From Cytophagales bacterium (lineage in GTDB: Bacteria > Bacteroidota > Bacteroidia > Cytophagales > Cyclobacteriaceae), in contig JAKSDQ010000003.1 in the NCBI GenBank assembly GCA_022360015.1, forward strand, positions 186,001 through 250,000: a stretch of 64,000 nucleotides of DNA, given 5' to 3'. The position numbers and the translations under genes were made by a program. Shown here piece after piece: positions 26,474 through 34,627 of this stretch. Each line of letters opens with the position of its first letter. Position 1 is the stretch's first letter. Below the pieces are notes generated by a model. The model was given only the letters and a program-made list of their open reading frames with translations, searched no databases and was not told the origin of the DNA.

Positions 26474-27547
26474 ATGGATGAAAAGATCCTCCATAATTTA
26501 ATTATAGACTACATTGACTCTCCTATCTGGTTGATCAATGAGCATTATGAGCTTCTTGCCTATAATGAATCGTTTGCGAAGGTTTTTGGACAGATTTCAT
26601 CGGAAAATCAGGTACAAGGTGGAAATTTCATAGAGATATTTCACAAAAAAAATGAAACGGATGCCTGGAAATCAGCGGTTTTCGAGACCTTAGCGCATGG
26701 AAAATATAAATTTACCTATCCGGTCAAGATAAATGGCAAGCAGGCTTTTTTTGAAATAAAAACCTTTCTGATAAAGGCTCAGGGGGAAAGCAAACAGATC
26801 TCAATTATCGCCAATGACATCACTGAAAGAAAAGATTTCGAAAAAAAACTGGAAAGGCAAAATGCCAAATTCAAAAAAATAAACCTGGAATTGGATAACT
26901 TCGTATATAGCGTATCGCATCAAATCCGGGCCCCATTAACATCCCTGCTTGGATTGATCAACATCGCCAAAATCGACACTCCGGACAAAATTCACGAATA
27001 CCTGGCTCACATGCAGGACAGTATAGAAAGCCTCGATCACACCGTACATGAAATAAACGACTATTCCAGAAATGCACGTGTAGAACTTAAGGTGGAAAAA
27101 ATCTCTTTTGGAAAAATCTGTGACGAAATCATTGACAATTACGGTTCCGGCAAAAAATTGAATGCCTTTAACATTGTCCGCGACATCGAAGACGTTTCGG
27201 ATTTTTATTCAGATGCTAAACGCATCAAAGTCATCATATCCAATTTATTCTCCAATTCATTGAAATTTAATGACCTTGAAAAGGAGCAGTCCCATGTAAG
27301 CATTGAAATCAAAGTGCGGAAAAAGCTTGCTAAGATAACCGTAACAGATAATGGCGAAGGTATGCACCAGGAGTCATTGCCCAAAATATTCGACATGTTC
27401 TATCGCGCTTCCCAAAGTGCCCGGGGGGCAGGGTTGGGACTCTACGTGGTAAAGGAAATAGTCAACAAGCTGAACGGCAAAATCGAAGTGGAATCCCAAT
27501 TAGGAAAAGGCTCCAAGTTTACCATCGAATTACCCAGCCTTCAGTGA
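26474..27547 (+). CDS. PAS domain sensor histidine kinase
   Basis: From this start the protein has 357 residues: a PAS domain (about 5-120, DSPIWLINEHYELLAYNESF ending in ITERKDF), a HisKA dimerisation domain with SVSHQIRAPL (histidine 149) and a HATPase_c domain with NLFSNSLKF, DNGEGM and GAGLGLYVVKEI. No membrane span is seen, so it is cytoplasmic. No response regulator is adjacent, so it is an orphan or works with a distant partner. An in-frame GTG lies at 26465, nine bases upstream; the ATG is preferred. Confidence 0.9.
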   Translation: MDEKILHNLIIDYIDSPIWLINEHYELLAYNESFAKVFGQISSENQVQGGNFIEIFHKKNETDAWKSAVFETLAHGKYKFTYPVKINGKQAFFEIKTFLIKAQGESKQISIIANDITERKDFEKKLERQNAKFKKINLELDNFVYSVSHQIRAPLTSLLGLINIAKIDTPDKIHEYLAHMQDSIESLDHTVHEINDYSRNARVELKVEKISFGKICDEIIDNYGSGKKLNAFNIVRDIEDVSDFYSDAKRIKVIISNLFSNSLKFNDLEKEQSHVSIEIKVRKKLAKITVTDNGEGMHQESLPKIFDMFYRASQSARGAGLGLYVVKEIVNKLNGKIEVESQLGKGSKFTIELPSLQ

Positions 27548-27718
27548 TTTGAAACGACCTGTAATCCAGCCTGTGTAAAAACAACAAGGTTGCAAAAATT
27601 CCCTGAATTAAATGCTCTTTTCGATAAAAAAACAAGAAAAAAATAAACCCCCATTTTATAGACTATCCTCAAAATAACACTTTGTGTAAAATTTTCAACA
27701 CTCCGCTGCTCCACAAAC

Positions 27719-27754
27719 TCAATTGTCCATTATCAATTGTCAATTGTCAATTAC
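27719..27754. repeat. CAATTGT short repeat tract
   Basis: The intergenic stretch holds four copies of CAATTGT or CAATT, two of them in perfect tandem (27734-27747). This type of self-complementary CAATTG tract is often seen between genes in environmental Bacteroidota. No function is proposed. Confidence 0.6.
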
Positions 27755-27794
27755 TAAATACCCAACACCCCATTCCAACACACCAAACCTCCCC

Positions 27795-28541
27795 CTAAGT
27801 CAACATACCCCCATCTACCTGTAAAACCTGGCCTGTGATATACGACGACATATCAGAGGCAAGAAAAACCGCACAGTCAGCCACATCATCCGGAGAACCG
27901 CCACGCTTTAAAGGAATGGCATCACGCCAGCTTTGTACGGTTTTTTCATCGAGCACAGCGGTCATTTCGGTTTCAATAAACCCGGGGGCAATGGCATTGC
28001 AACGGATATTTCTGGAACCTAACTCGAGGGCTACTGATTTGGTAAAACCGACAATTCCGGCCTTAGAGGCAGCATAATTAGCTTGCCCTGCATTTCCTTT
28101 CAGGCCTACTACCGAGGTCAGATTAATGATTGAACCGCCACGTTGTTTCATAAAAGTCCTCGTTGAAGCTTTGACAGTGTTAAAAACTGATTTCAGGTTT
28201 ACGTCGATGACACTATCCCACATTTCCTCACTCATACGCATTAATAAATTATCTTTGGTGATCCCGGCATTGTTGATGAGAATGTCTAACCTTTCAAAAT
28301 CTTTCACAACATCATTGATCAAAGTTTCCGCAGCCGCAAAATCCGAAGCATCCGACCGGTAACCCTTAGCCTTAATCCCCATGGCATTGAGTTCATTCTG
28401 CAATGCCTCCCCTTTTTCAATACTAGACAAATAGGTAAAAGCTACATCGGCGCCATGTTCGGCAAATTTTTTGGCTATACCGTAACCGATTCCTTTGGAT
28501 GCTCCGGTGATCAATGCTATTTTTCCTGCTAATAATTTCAT
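27795..28541 (-). CDS. fabG: 3-oxoacyl-[acyl-carrier-protein] reductase
   Basis: FabG is the NADPH-dependent reductase of fatty-acid elongation in the cytoplasm. The 248 residues show the Rossmann motif TGASKGIG near residue 13, NNAGIT, the catalytic serine in LTSVVG, tyrosine and lysine in YAASKAG and the tail DVADCAVFLASDMSSYITGQVLQVDGG, all typical. It stands alone on the minus strand, divergent from the glycosyltransferase gene at 28643. The acyl carrier protein gene is not nearby, so assignment rests on sequence; other SDR reductases look alike, but the similarity here is close. Confidence 0.9.
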   Translation of the reverse strand: MKLLAGKIALITGASKGIGYGIAKKFAEHGADVAFTYLSSIEKGEALQNELNAMGIKAKGYRSDASDFAAAETLINDVVKDFERLDILINNAGITKDNLLMRMSEEMWDSVIDVNLKSVFNTVKASTRTFMKQRGGSIINLTSVVGLKGNAGQANYAASKAGIVGFTKSVALELGSRNIRCNAIAPGFIETEMTAVLDEKTVQSWRDAIPLKRGGSPDDVADCAVFLASDMSSYITGQVLQVDGGMLT

Positions 28542-28642
28542 AGATATGAAGTTTCTGTATAATATTAAGATAATAATGTCAATCTATAGGTCACTGCCCG
28601 CAAAATTCGCCCTAAATTATAGCTTCATTTTAATATATTAAA

Positions 28643-29815
28643 ATGATTGTAAAAATAGTTGACAATCGCTTTATCCTCGCATTATCGGTGTTATCGACCG
28701 TTGTTATTTATTTTTATGCAAATCTTAATGGATTAGGGCTGACACATGATTCCTATCAGTACTGGGAAAAGTCAGTCATTTTCGCCAGGAATCACTCCTT
28801 CAAAGAAATTGGCTTCACCACATTTTTCCCCTTTCAAAGCCTTGAAATCGTCATGCTGTCAATCATGGGTACCAACGCTCAGATGACGCTGAAGTACCTG
28901 CACGCATTTTTTTTAGGCGGCACTGTTTTTATTCATTTAATGGTTGCAAAAGAAATGTTCAGCAGTAAAAAAATGCTCGTAATTTATGCGGCCACATTGA
29001 TATTCAGTACGCCGCTTTTAATGGTTCACAGCTTCATTTGGACCGAGCCGCTGTTTATATTTTTGGTCAGTCTGCAATGGTATTTGTTGTGGCTTTTTTT
29101 TCAACGCAAAACTTTCAATAGGCTGGTTGCCATACTATTCATTTCCCTGCTTTATTGTTGGCAAAGAAAGGCTGGTATGCTTTTCAGCCTCGGTTTATTG
29201 CTGGCATTAACCACACATTTTGTTTCTTCCAAAAAGCAAATTTTAGCTATATGCACCGCCCTGGCCCTGTTGATTTTTATCCTGTACGGTGGATTGGGAA
29301 CCCCGAATTTTATAGGCGAATTTCCATTGTTAAGCAGCTTTTCAGTAAACCTGCAAAATTATTCGGATGCTTTAAGTGCCTGGCTATTCCCACTGCCGCT
29401 CAATTACCGGTTAAGGGTAGGCATATTTACCCTTTTGGTAATTTTCATGGGTTATCTGTTGTGGAAAACATGGCCGGAAATACAAGAAGAAAAAAGATCT
29501 TATATCACCGGTATTGTTTTTATCATACTCACTTATCTGGTGATCAGGCATTTTTATGATCGTCCGCACTTCGATGAAGCCGATCGATTTTTAGCCCCGA
29601 TTTATCCTGGTGTTTTCTTTTTACTTATATTTGCAATGGAGCGGTTTGTCCTGAATACGCGACAAAAGATTTTAAGGCTGGTACTTCCGGTAATCATGGC
29701 CCTTTGGTTAACTTATCCTGTGATAAGGACACTTAAAAACGCCAAAATGTGGCATAATAGAAACAAAATTCCGTTATTAATAGAAGAAAAAATTCAACGT
29801 GTAGATAAAAAATGA
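28643..29815 (+). CDS. GT-C-fold membrane glycosyltransferase-like protein
   Basis: The 390-residue protein has about ten membrane spans and an early outside loop with THDSYQYWEKS, where the acidic residue matches the catalytic aspartate of ArnT/PMT-type GT-C enzymes. A second conserved element, the loop RHFYDRPHFDEADRFLAPIYP, precedes the last spans. It is probably a lipid-linked sugar transferase acting on the outer face of the inner membrane; acceptor unknown. Its stop overlaps the hybrid kinase start by 4 bp, an unusual partner for such an enzyme. Confidence 0.65.
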   Translation: MIVKIVDNRFILALSVLSTVVIYFYANLNGLGLTHDSYQYWEKSVIFARNHSFKEIGFTTFFPFQSLEIVMLSIMGTNAQMTLKYLHAFFLGGTVFIHLMVAKEMFSSKKMLVIYAATLIFSTPLLMVHSFIWTEPLFIFLVSLQWYLLWLFFQRKTFNRLVAILFISLLYCWQRKAGMLFSLGLLLALTTHFVSSKKQILAICTALALLIFILYGGLGTPNFIGEFPLLSSFSVNLQNYSDALSAWLFPLPLNYRLRVGIFTLLVIFMGYLLWKTWPEIQEEKRSYITGIVFIILTYLVIRHFYDRPHFDEADRFLAPIYPGVFFLLIFAMERFVLNTRQKILRLVLPVIMALWLTYPVIRTLKNAKMWHNRNKIPLLIEEKIQRVDKK

Positions 29816-32469
29816 CCGGAGAACCGAAAAGTGCATCCATCAAAACTAAAATCATGGTAGGTTTTAGTCTGGTAATATGTGGTGTGCTGTTTGTGGGATT
29901 CATTGCTTACAAAAGTTTTAACCTGCTGGTCAATTCTATCGACCAAATTTCCCAACCGGATATTAAGCTTACCCTGCTCAACAGGATTGTCAGGGATATT
30001 GCAGAAGCCGAAGTCATTCTCAGGGAGTCCACCCTGCGTTCCGGTAATGCCAGTCTGGAGCCATTTTTTGTGTACACAGACAGCGTTAACAGCCGGTTGG
30101 ATTCGCTCAGGGTGCTCTTTGAAAATGAGGCTGAGACACTGGTAATGCTCGACAGCATTACCATATTAATCAATGAAAAATTGCAGGGGGCAGACGGATA
30201 TGTTAAATTATATTCCCGCAAGAAAAAAACCGATTACTATAAAAAGGCCATCAATGAAATAACCGCCAAAGAAATTGCCAGCCCTGAAATAGACACCGGC
30301 CTGTTGCGTGATGAACAGCCCATCAACATAGACTCGGCGATACAGGTTTTGGACTCGATTACCAATCGAGGAATAGACAAAAAGAAAAAAGGATTTCTCA
30401 GATCGCGGAAGAAAAAAAGAGAAGATTCTATAAAACTGGCGGAGGAACAGGCAAAAACAAGGGCGCAAATTGAAATGGTATTATTGGATGAAATCAACAA
30501 GTCCAAGGAAAAAGACGAACTGATTACACCTGCCCAATCTGCGGTAGTCACAGACACGGTAACCAAAATCATTACCAATATAAAGCGCGAGGAACAAAGG
30601 AGCGAATATGCTATTACGCAAAAGGAATTGGAAATCATTGAAAACAATTCGCTGATATTAAACCAGGTGAAGTTTTTAATCAATGAAATGGAATCCCATG
30701 AAGCGTATGAACACCGTCAAAATACCATAAAAGCGCAGGAAACTGCCAACGATGCCATCATGACCATCATAGGCACGGGCATATTAGGCACTTTCAGCGG
30801 CATTATGTTCATATACATTCTTTTTAATGACATCACCAAAAGAAACTATTACCGCCGTTTGCTGATAAAGGCACGGGAAAAAGCGATTAATGAGGCCAAG
30901 GCAAAAGAAGACTTCCTGGCCAATATGAGCCATGAAATCAGGACACCGCTTAATGCCATTTTGGGCTTTTCGGAACAACTTTCCAATACCAGCCTGGAAA
31001 AAACGCAGGATGAATACCTCAAAGCCATCCGCAGTTCCTCCTCACATTTGCTGGCCACTGTGAACGATGTACTTGATTTTTCCAAAATTCAGGCCAATAA
31101 GCTCTCGATCGAGGAAATTCCTTTTAAGCTGATCAATGTCATCAAAGATGTTTATGCAACGCTGAAACTAAAGGCAGAGCAGAAAAACATCGAGCTAAGA
31201 TATAGTTTCGATGAAAATTTAAACCAGGTGTTGGCCGGGGATCCGTTCCGGTTGAAACAAATCCTTTTGAACCTGGTCAACAATGGTATTAAATTTACCC
31301 ATGAAGGCTATGTAGAGATCAAAGCGGTTTTGGAAAAGGAGTTTAAAACCAAGGTAATTGCCCGGATCGAGGTGAATGACAGTGGCATCGGCATTGCAAA
31401 GGAGAATATACACAAAATATTTGAAGGCTTCAGTCAATCTGACTCAAGTACGACCAGAAAATACGGTGGAACCGGACTTGGGCTCACCATCAGCAAGAAA
31501 CTGGTAGAACTACAAGGAGGCACCATGGAAGTAAACAGTGAGGTAAACAAAGGATCCTCCTTCATCGTTACGCTAACTTTCAAAAAAGGAAAGGACTTTA
31601 AACCGCTGCCCCGGGAAAGCACGCTTCCGTTCAATGGCAGTCAATTGTTCAGCGAGTATAAAGTGATCGTCATTGATGACGACAAGTTAAATTTGCACCT
31701 TACCGAAATAATATTTACCAGGTGGGGGTTAAATGCTGATTTTGTGATAGATGGTAAGGAAGCTATCAAAAAAATAGAAGAACATGCTTACCACCTTATC
31801 ATCACCGATATTCAAATGCCGGAATTCAGTGGCATTGATCTCGCCAAACATGTACGTGCACTGCAGGATCCCCGGAAGTCCAAAACCACCATCCTGGCAT
31901 TCACCGCCAACGTCATGAAAGATGACATTCGGAAATACCTGGATTCAGGCATCAATGACTATTTGTTAAAACCATTTAAAGAGGCCCACCTTTTTAACAA
32001 AATCGCCGGCGCGCTGAAAATTGAAATTGAAAACGTGGCTGAAACCAATGGGCAGCACAAGGGCCAAAAAGACAAACCCCAAGATACCTCTAAACAGCCA
32101 TTGTACGACTTAAGCGAAATATTACAGTTTACCGGGGAAAGAAACGAATCCTTGCTGGAGGTGTTGGAATCTTTTGTTAACAATACCAAAAACTCATTAT
32201 TAATGATGGACAGCGGGTTAAAAAACAGGGATTGGGACAAAGTAAGTATGATGGGACATAAAATGCTGCCTTCATTTCAGCATTTGCAAGTCGTGGCTGC
32301 TATTCCTCTATTAAAAAAACTGGAAGGATTGGATCGCGGTAATGCCAGCGCTTCTGAAATCACTCCGCTGGTCCAAAAAGTCGAGACAATCGCTAAAGCG
32401 GTAATCAAAGCCTTGAAAAAGGAAATTATTCTGCTCAAGCAGGAGTTAAGCACTAAGCAACTTCCCTAG
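29812..32469 (+). CDS. Hybrid histidine kinase with receiver and HPt domains
   Basis: The 885-residue protein has a membrane span near 13-33, a long extracytoplasmic helical sensor with a lysine-rich insert near 180-205, a second span near 318-345, HisKA with MSHEIRTPLN (histidine 374), HATPase_c (NLVNNGIKFTHEG, GTGLGLTISKKL), a receiver domain (IDDDKLNLHL, aspartate 666 in ITDIQMPEF, LLKPFKEAHL) and an HPt domain near 770-880 with GHKMLPSF (histidine 816). So it carries a full phosphorelay in one chain, ready to pass phosphate to a separate regulator. The convergent NtrC-type regulator at 32579 is the obvious candidate. Confidence 0.9.
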   Translation: MTGEPKSASIKTKIMVGFSLVICGVLFVGFIAYKSFNLLVNSIDQISQPDIKLTLLNRIVRDIAEAEVILRESTLRSGNASLEPFFVYTDSVNSRLDSLRVLFENEAETLVMLDSITILINEKLQGADGYVKLYSRKKKTDYYKKAINEITAKEIASPEIDTGLLRDEQPINIDSAIQVLDSITNRGIDKKKKGFLRSRKKKREDSIKLAEEQAKTRAQIEMVLLDEINKSKEKDELITPAQSAVVTDTVTKIITNIKREEQRSEYAITQKELEIIENNSLILNQVKFLINEMESHEAYEHRQNTIKAQETANDAIMTIIGTGILGTFSGIMFIYILFNDITKRNYYRRLLIKAREKAINEAKAKEDFLANMSHEIRTPLNAILGFSEQLSNTSLEKTQDEYLKAIRSSSSHLLATVNDVLDFSKIQANKLSIEEIPFKLINVIKDVYATLKLKAEQKNIELRYSFDENLNQVLAGDPFRLKQILLNLVNNGIKFTHEGYVEIKAVLEKEFKTKVIARIEVNDSGIGIAKENIHKIFEGFSQSDSSTTRKYGGTGLGLTISKKLVELQGGTMEVNSEVNKGSSFIVTLTFKKGKDFKPLPRESTLPFNGSQLFSEYKVIVIDDDKLNLHLTEIIFTRWGLNADFVIDGKEAIKKIEEHAYHLIITDIQMPEFSGIDLAKHVRALQDPRKSKTTILAFTANVMKDDIRKYLDSGINDYLLKPFKEAHLFNKIAGALKIEIENVAETNGQHKGQKDKPQDTSKQPLYDLSEILQFTGERNESLLEVLESFVNNTKNSLLMMDSGLKNRDWDKVSMMGHKMLPSFQHLQVVAAIPLLKKLEGLDRGNASASEITPLVQKVETIAKAVIKALKKEIILLKQELSTKQLP

Positions 32470-32578
32470 CTCACAGCGCAGGTTCGGTTGGTCTCCTATC
32501 TCACACAGGGGCATCCGCTCAAAAGTCGTTGCCATCCAAACAAATGAATAGCCTTTTGTGAAAGTACTTGCCCGGCTT

Positions 32579-33949
32579 CTACACTTCGATGTTAAATTGT
32601 TTGATTTTGTTATACAGTGTTTTTCGGTCAATATTAAGAATGCGTGCGGCTTTCGATTTGTTGTACTTGACCTGTTCCAGGGTGCGCAGGATCATTTCCT
32701 TTTCCTTTTTCTCCGTAACTGTTCTCAAGGCAATTCCCTCATCATCTTCCGGTGTATGGGGTGTATTGGCTTCGCTTGGATATCTGATCTCATCGGGCAG
32801 GTTGGCCACGCCTAACGCTTTGTTTTTTTCCAGTAGCACAGCCCGTTTCAGGACATTTTTCAGCTCCCTGATATTGCCTGGCCATAAATAATTCAAAAAC
32901 TTTTCGATAACATCAGCACCGATCTCCTCCACCTCTTTATCGAGTTCCTGGTTGGAGATTTTTAAAAAATGATAGGCAAACTCTTTGATATCGTTTCCCC
33001 TTTTTCTTAACGGCGGGATTTTTAGCTGAAACTCATTGATCCTGTGATAAAGATCCTCCCTGAACTCTCCCCTGCTCACAGCTTTCATCAAATCTTCATT
33101 GGTAGCCGCAATCAACCTCACATCTACTTCTATATCCACGTTGCCTCCCACCTTTCTGATCTTTCTCTCCTGCGTGGCCCTTAAAAGCTTGACTTGCACA
33201 TCGTATGAAAGATTCCCTATTTCATCCAGAAAAAGCGTTCCGCCGTTAGCCACTTCAAACTGCCCTTTCTTTTCATTGGTCGCTCCGGTAAAAGACCCTT
33301 TTACATGGCCAAAAAGCTCGCTGGCTGCCAGCTCATCTGACAAGGCGCCGCAGTCAATGGCTACGAAAGGTTTATGACTTCGCTTGCTTTTTTGATGAAT
33401 TAGTCTGGATACATACTCCTTGCCCGTTCCACTTTCTCCCTGTATCAAAATAGACATGTTGGTAGGCGCCACCAATTCAATGTGCTCATGAATTTTTTGA
33501 AAAACAGGGCTTTTTCCGCTGATGAACTGAAAATTTCCCGGAGTCGAAGGGCTCCTGGCCCCCGGTTGTGCCAATGATTTTTTTTCTTCAACCGAATCGA
33601 GCGCATGGTTAATGGTCGACAACACTTCGTCTGGATTGATCGGTTTGGTTACATATTCATAGGCACCCATTTTGATTGCATTCACCGCCGTACGGATATT
33701 GGCGTAGCTGGTCATCAAAATTACAGGGGTGTGCGGTACAATTTTTTTAATATTTTTTAGCAAATCAAGACCGTTTATATCCGGTAATCTGAAATCTGTA
33801 AGAATAATATCGAAGTCTTCTTGTTGAATGGCTTTAATACTTTGTCTGGCATTGTGAACCTCATGCGTATTAAATCCTTTTTTGTTCAAAAATGATTTCA
33901 ACATCAAGCAAAAGGTTGGGTCATCGTCAATAATAAGTACTTTTGACAT
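32579..33949 (-). CDS. Sigma-54-dependent response regulator, NtrC family
   Basis: The 456-residue protein has a receiver (IIDDDPTF, aspartate 52 in LTDFRLPD, VTKPINPDE), an AAA+ sigma-54 activator domain (about 143-370; Walker A GESGTGKE, the sigma-54 contact loop GSFTGA in place of the usual GAFTGA, Walker B GGTLFLDEIG) and a Fis-type helix-turn-helix (SKAARILNIDRKTLYNKIKQ). Phosphorylation lets such proteins open sigma-54 promoters. The convergent hybrid kinase, which ends in an HPt domain, is its likely donor. Two terminator-like hairpins lie in the 300 bases before its start. Confidence 0.93.
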   Translation of the reverse strand: MSKVLIIDDDPTFCLMLKSFLNKKGFNTHEVHNARQSIKAIQQEDFDIILTDFRLPDINGLDLLKNIKKIVPHTPVILMTSYANIRTAVNAIKMGAYEYVTKPINPDEVLSTINHALDSVEEKKSLAQPGARSPSTPGNFQFISGKSPVFQKIHEHIELVAPTNMSILIQGESGTGKEYVSRLIHQKSKRSHKPFVAIDCGALSDELAASELFGHVKGSFTGATNEKKGQFEVANGGTLFLDEIGNLSYDVQVKLLRATQERKIRKVGGNVDIEVDVRLIAATNEDLMKAVSRGEFREDLYHRINEFQLKIPPLRKRGNDIKEFAYHFLKISNQELDKEVEEIGADVIEKFLNYLWPGNIRELKNVLKRAVLLEKNKALGVANLPDEIRYPSEANTPHTPEDDEGIALRTVTEKKEKEMILRTLEQVKYNKSKAARILNIDRKTLYNKIKQFNIEV

Positions 33950-34030
33950 AGAGTACGATTGTAGATAGATTTAATTAAGTTTATTGCACTTAAATTTAAC
34001 CAGAAAAGTTTAAACTAACGCTAACATGGC

Positions 34031-34063
34031 AAAAAAAAGAAACCCTCCTTGCCGGAGGGTTTT
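34031..34063 (-). terminator. Minus-strand intrinsic terminator upstream of the NtrC-type gene
   Basis: AAACCCTCC (34040-34048) pairs with GGAGGGTTT (34054-34062). On the minus strand the stem is followed closely by eight T residues. No protein gene ends here on that strand, so the transcript it stops must be a leader or a small RNA from about 34200-34260. Confidence 0.75.
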
Positions 34064-34160
34064 CAGACGTTTTGGTTGATTATGGATATAAATTATTGGT
34101 CTGTAATTATGTTGGTCTCTAATTTTAATATTCAGGACACCTGTTTTTAATGTTTGTTGA

Positions 34161-34197
34161 AAAAAGACCCTTTCAGAAATTTCTTGCTGAAAGAGTC
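34161..34197 (-). terminator. Terminator/attenuator-like hairpin behind a short leader ORF
   Basis: On the minus strand an 11-base-pair stem (34187-34197 with 34166-34176, one G-U pair) and a 10-base loop precede a T tract (34161-34165). It begins 19 bases after the stop codon of an 11-codon leader ORF rich in Val, Ile and Leu. The spacing is that of a transcription attenuator. Confidence 0.7.
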
Positions 34198-34216
34198 TTT
34201 TGAGCAAAGTCCCAAA

Positions 34217-34252
34217 TTAAATCACTACTACTATCTTCCTCAGATTAAGCAT
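34217..34252 (-). CDS. Candidate leader peptide, MLNLRKIVVVI
   Basis: An 11-codon frame starts with ATG at 34252 and stops at 34217. Seven of eleven residues are branched-chain amino acids (Leu 2, Ile 2, Val 3), with GTA GTA GTG ATT just before the stop. A terminator-like hairpin follows at once. This is the layout of leader peptides that sense charged branched-chain tRNAs. No ilv or leu gene follows; the next gene on the strand is the NtrC-type regulator, beyond a second terminator. Translation is not shown, and frames this short arise by chance. Confidence 0.4.
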   Translation of the reverse strand: MLNLRKIVVVI

Positions 34253-34582
34253 AATAAAATTATTATTCTCAACTCCGAAAGTTAGCGTTTTTACTTCTGA
34301 CCAATAATATAGAAAAACTGTGCCAAAACCATTATGATACGAAAATATGCTGATTTATAATCATTTAGGATTATATGAAGAATTCATCATTATTAAATAG
34401 TGAAAAAATCTGTTGTATTATCTCAACACTGTGTAGAAAAAATCCACACACAACAAGTTTATGAATGATTGATACAGGCTGATAGTTACTGATTTTATCC
34501 TGATTGTGGAATGGCGGGATTAAAAATCCCTGCCAGGGCTTTTTTGAATAATTCCATGATTTTTTTCTATCACCAAAAAACA
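34253..34582. other. Non-coding stretch upstream of lpdA
   Basis: No convincing gene is seen on either strand. A plus-strand hairpin GGCGGGAT/ATCCC-GCC (34513-34534) is followed within a few bases by TTTTTT (34540-34545), a possible terminator for a small transcript that starts further left. Copies of ATTGGTC or its complement occur at 34297-34306 and, outside this stretch, near 34094-34117. Confidence 0.35.
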
Positions 34583-34590
34583 TAAATTTG
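34583..34590 (+). promoter_or_regulatory. Probable -7 promoter box of lpdA
   Basis: TAAATTTG fully matches TAnnTTTG, 38 bases before the lpdA ATG. No -33 TTTG is evident at the expected distance. Confidence 0.5.
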
Positions 34591-34627
34591 TGGCAATGTA
34601 AATCAGGTAACGTTAAACACACAATAT

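Noticed and set aside
34010-34207. 65-codon minus-strand frame spanning both hairpins
   Set aside because: It begins with TTG and runs through two terminator stems; no family features were seen.
34311-34325. Sigma-54-like promoter on the minus strand (TGGCAC at 34325-34320)
   Set aside because: The -24 half fits but the -12 half reads CT where GC is needed, so the match is not good enough.
34400-34500. DnaA-box-like ATCCACA near 34450 as a replication origin sign
   Set aside because: Only one weak box, and no dnaA, dnaN or AT-rich unwinding region with box clusters nearby.
34371-34622. 83-codon minus-strand frame upstream of lpdA
   Set aside because: It overlaps the lpdA promoter region in antisense and shows no signal, domain or promoter.
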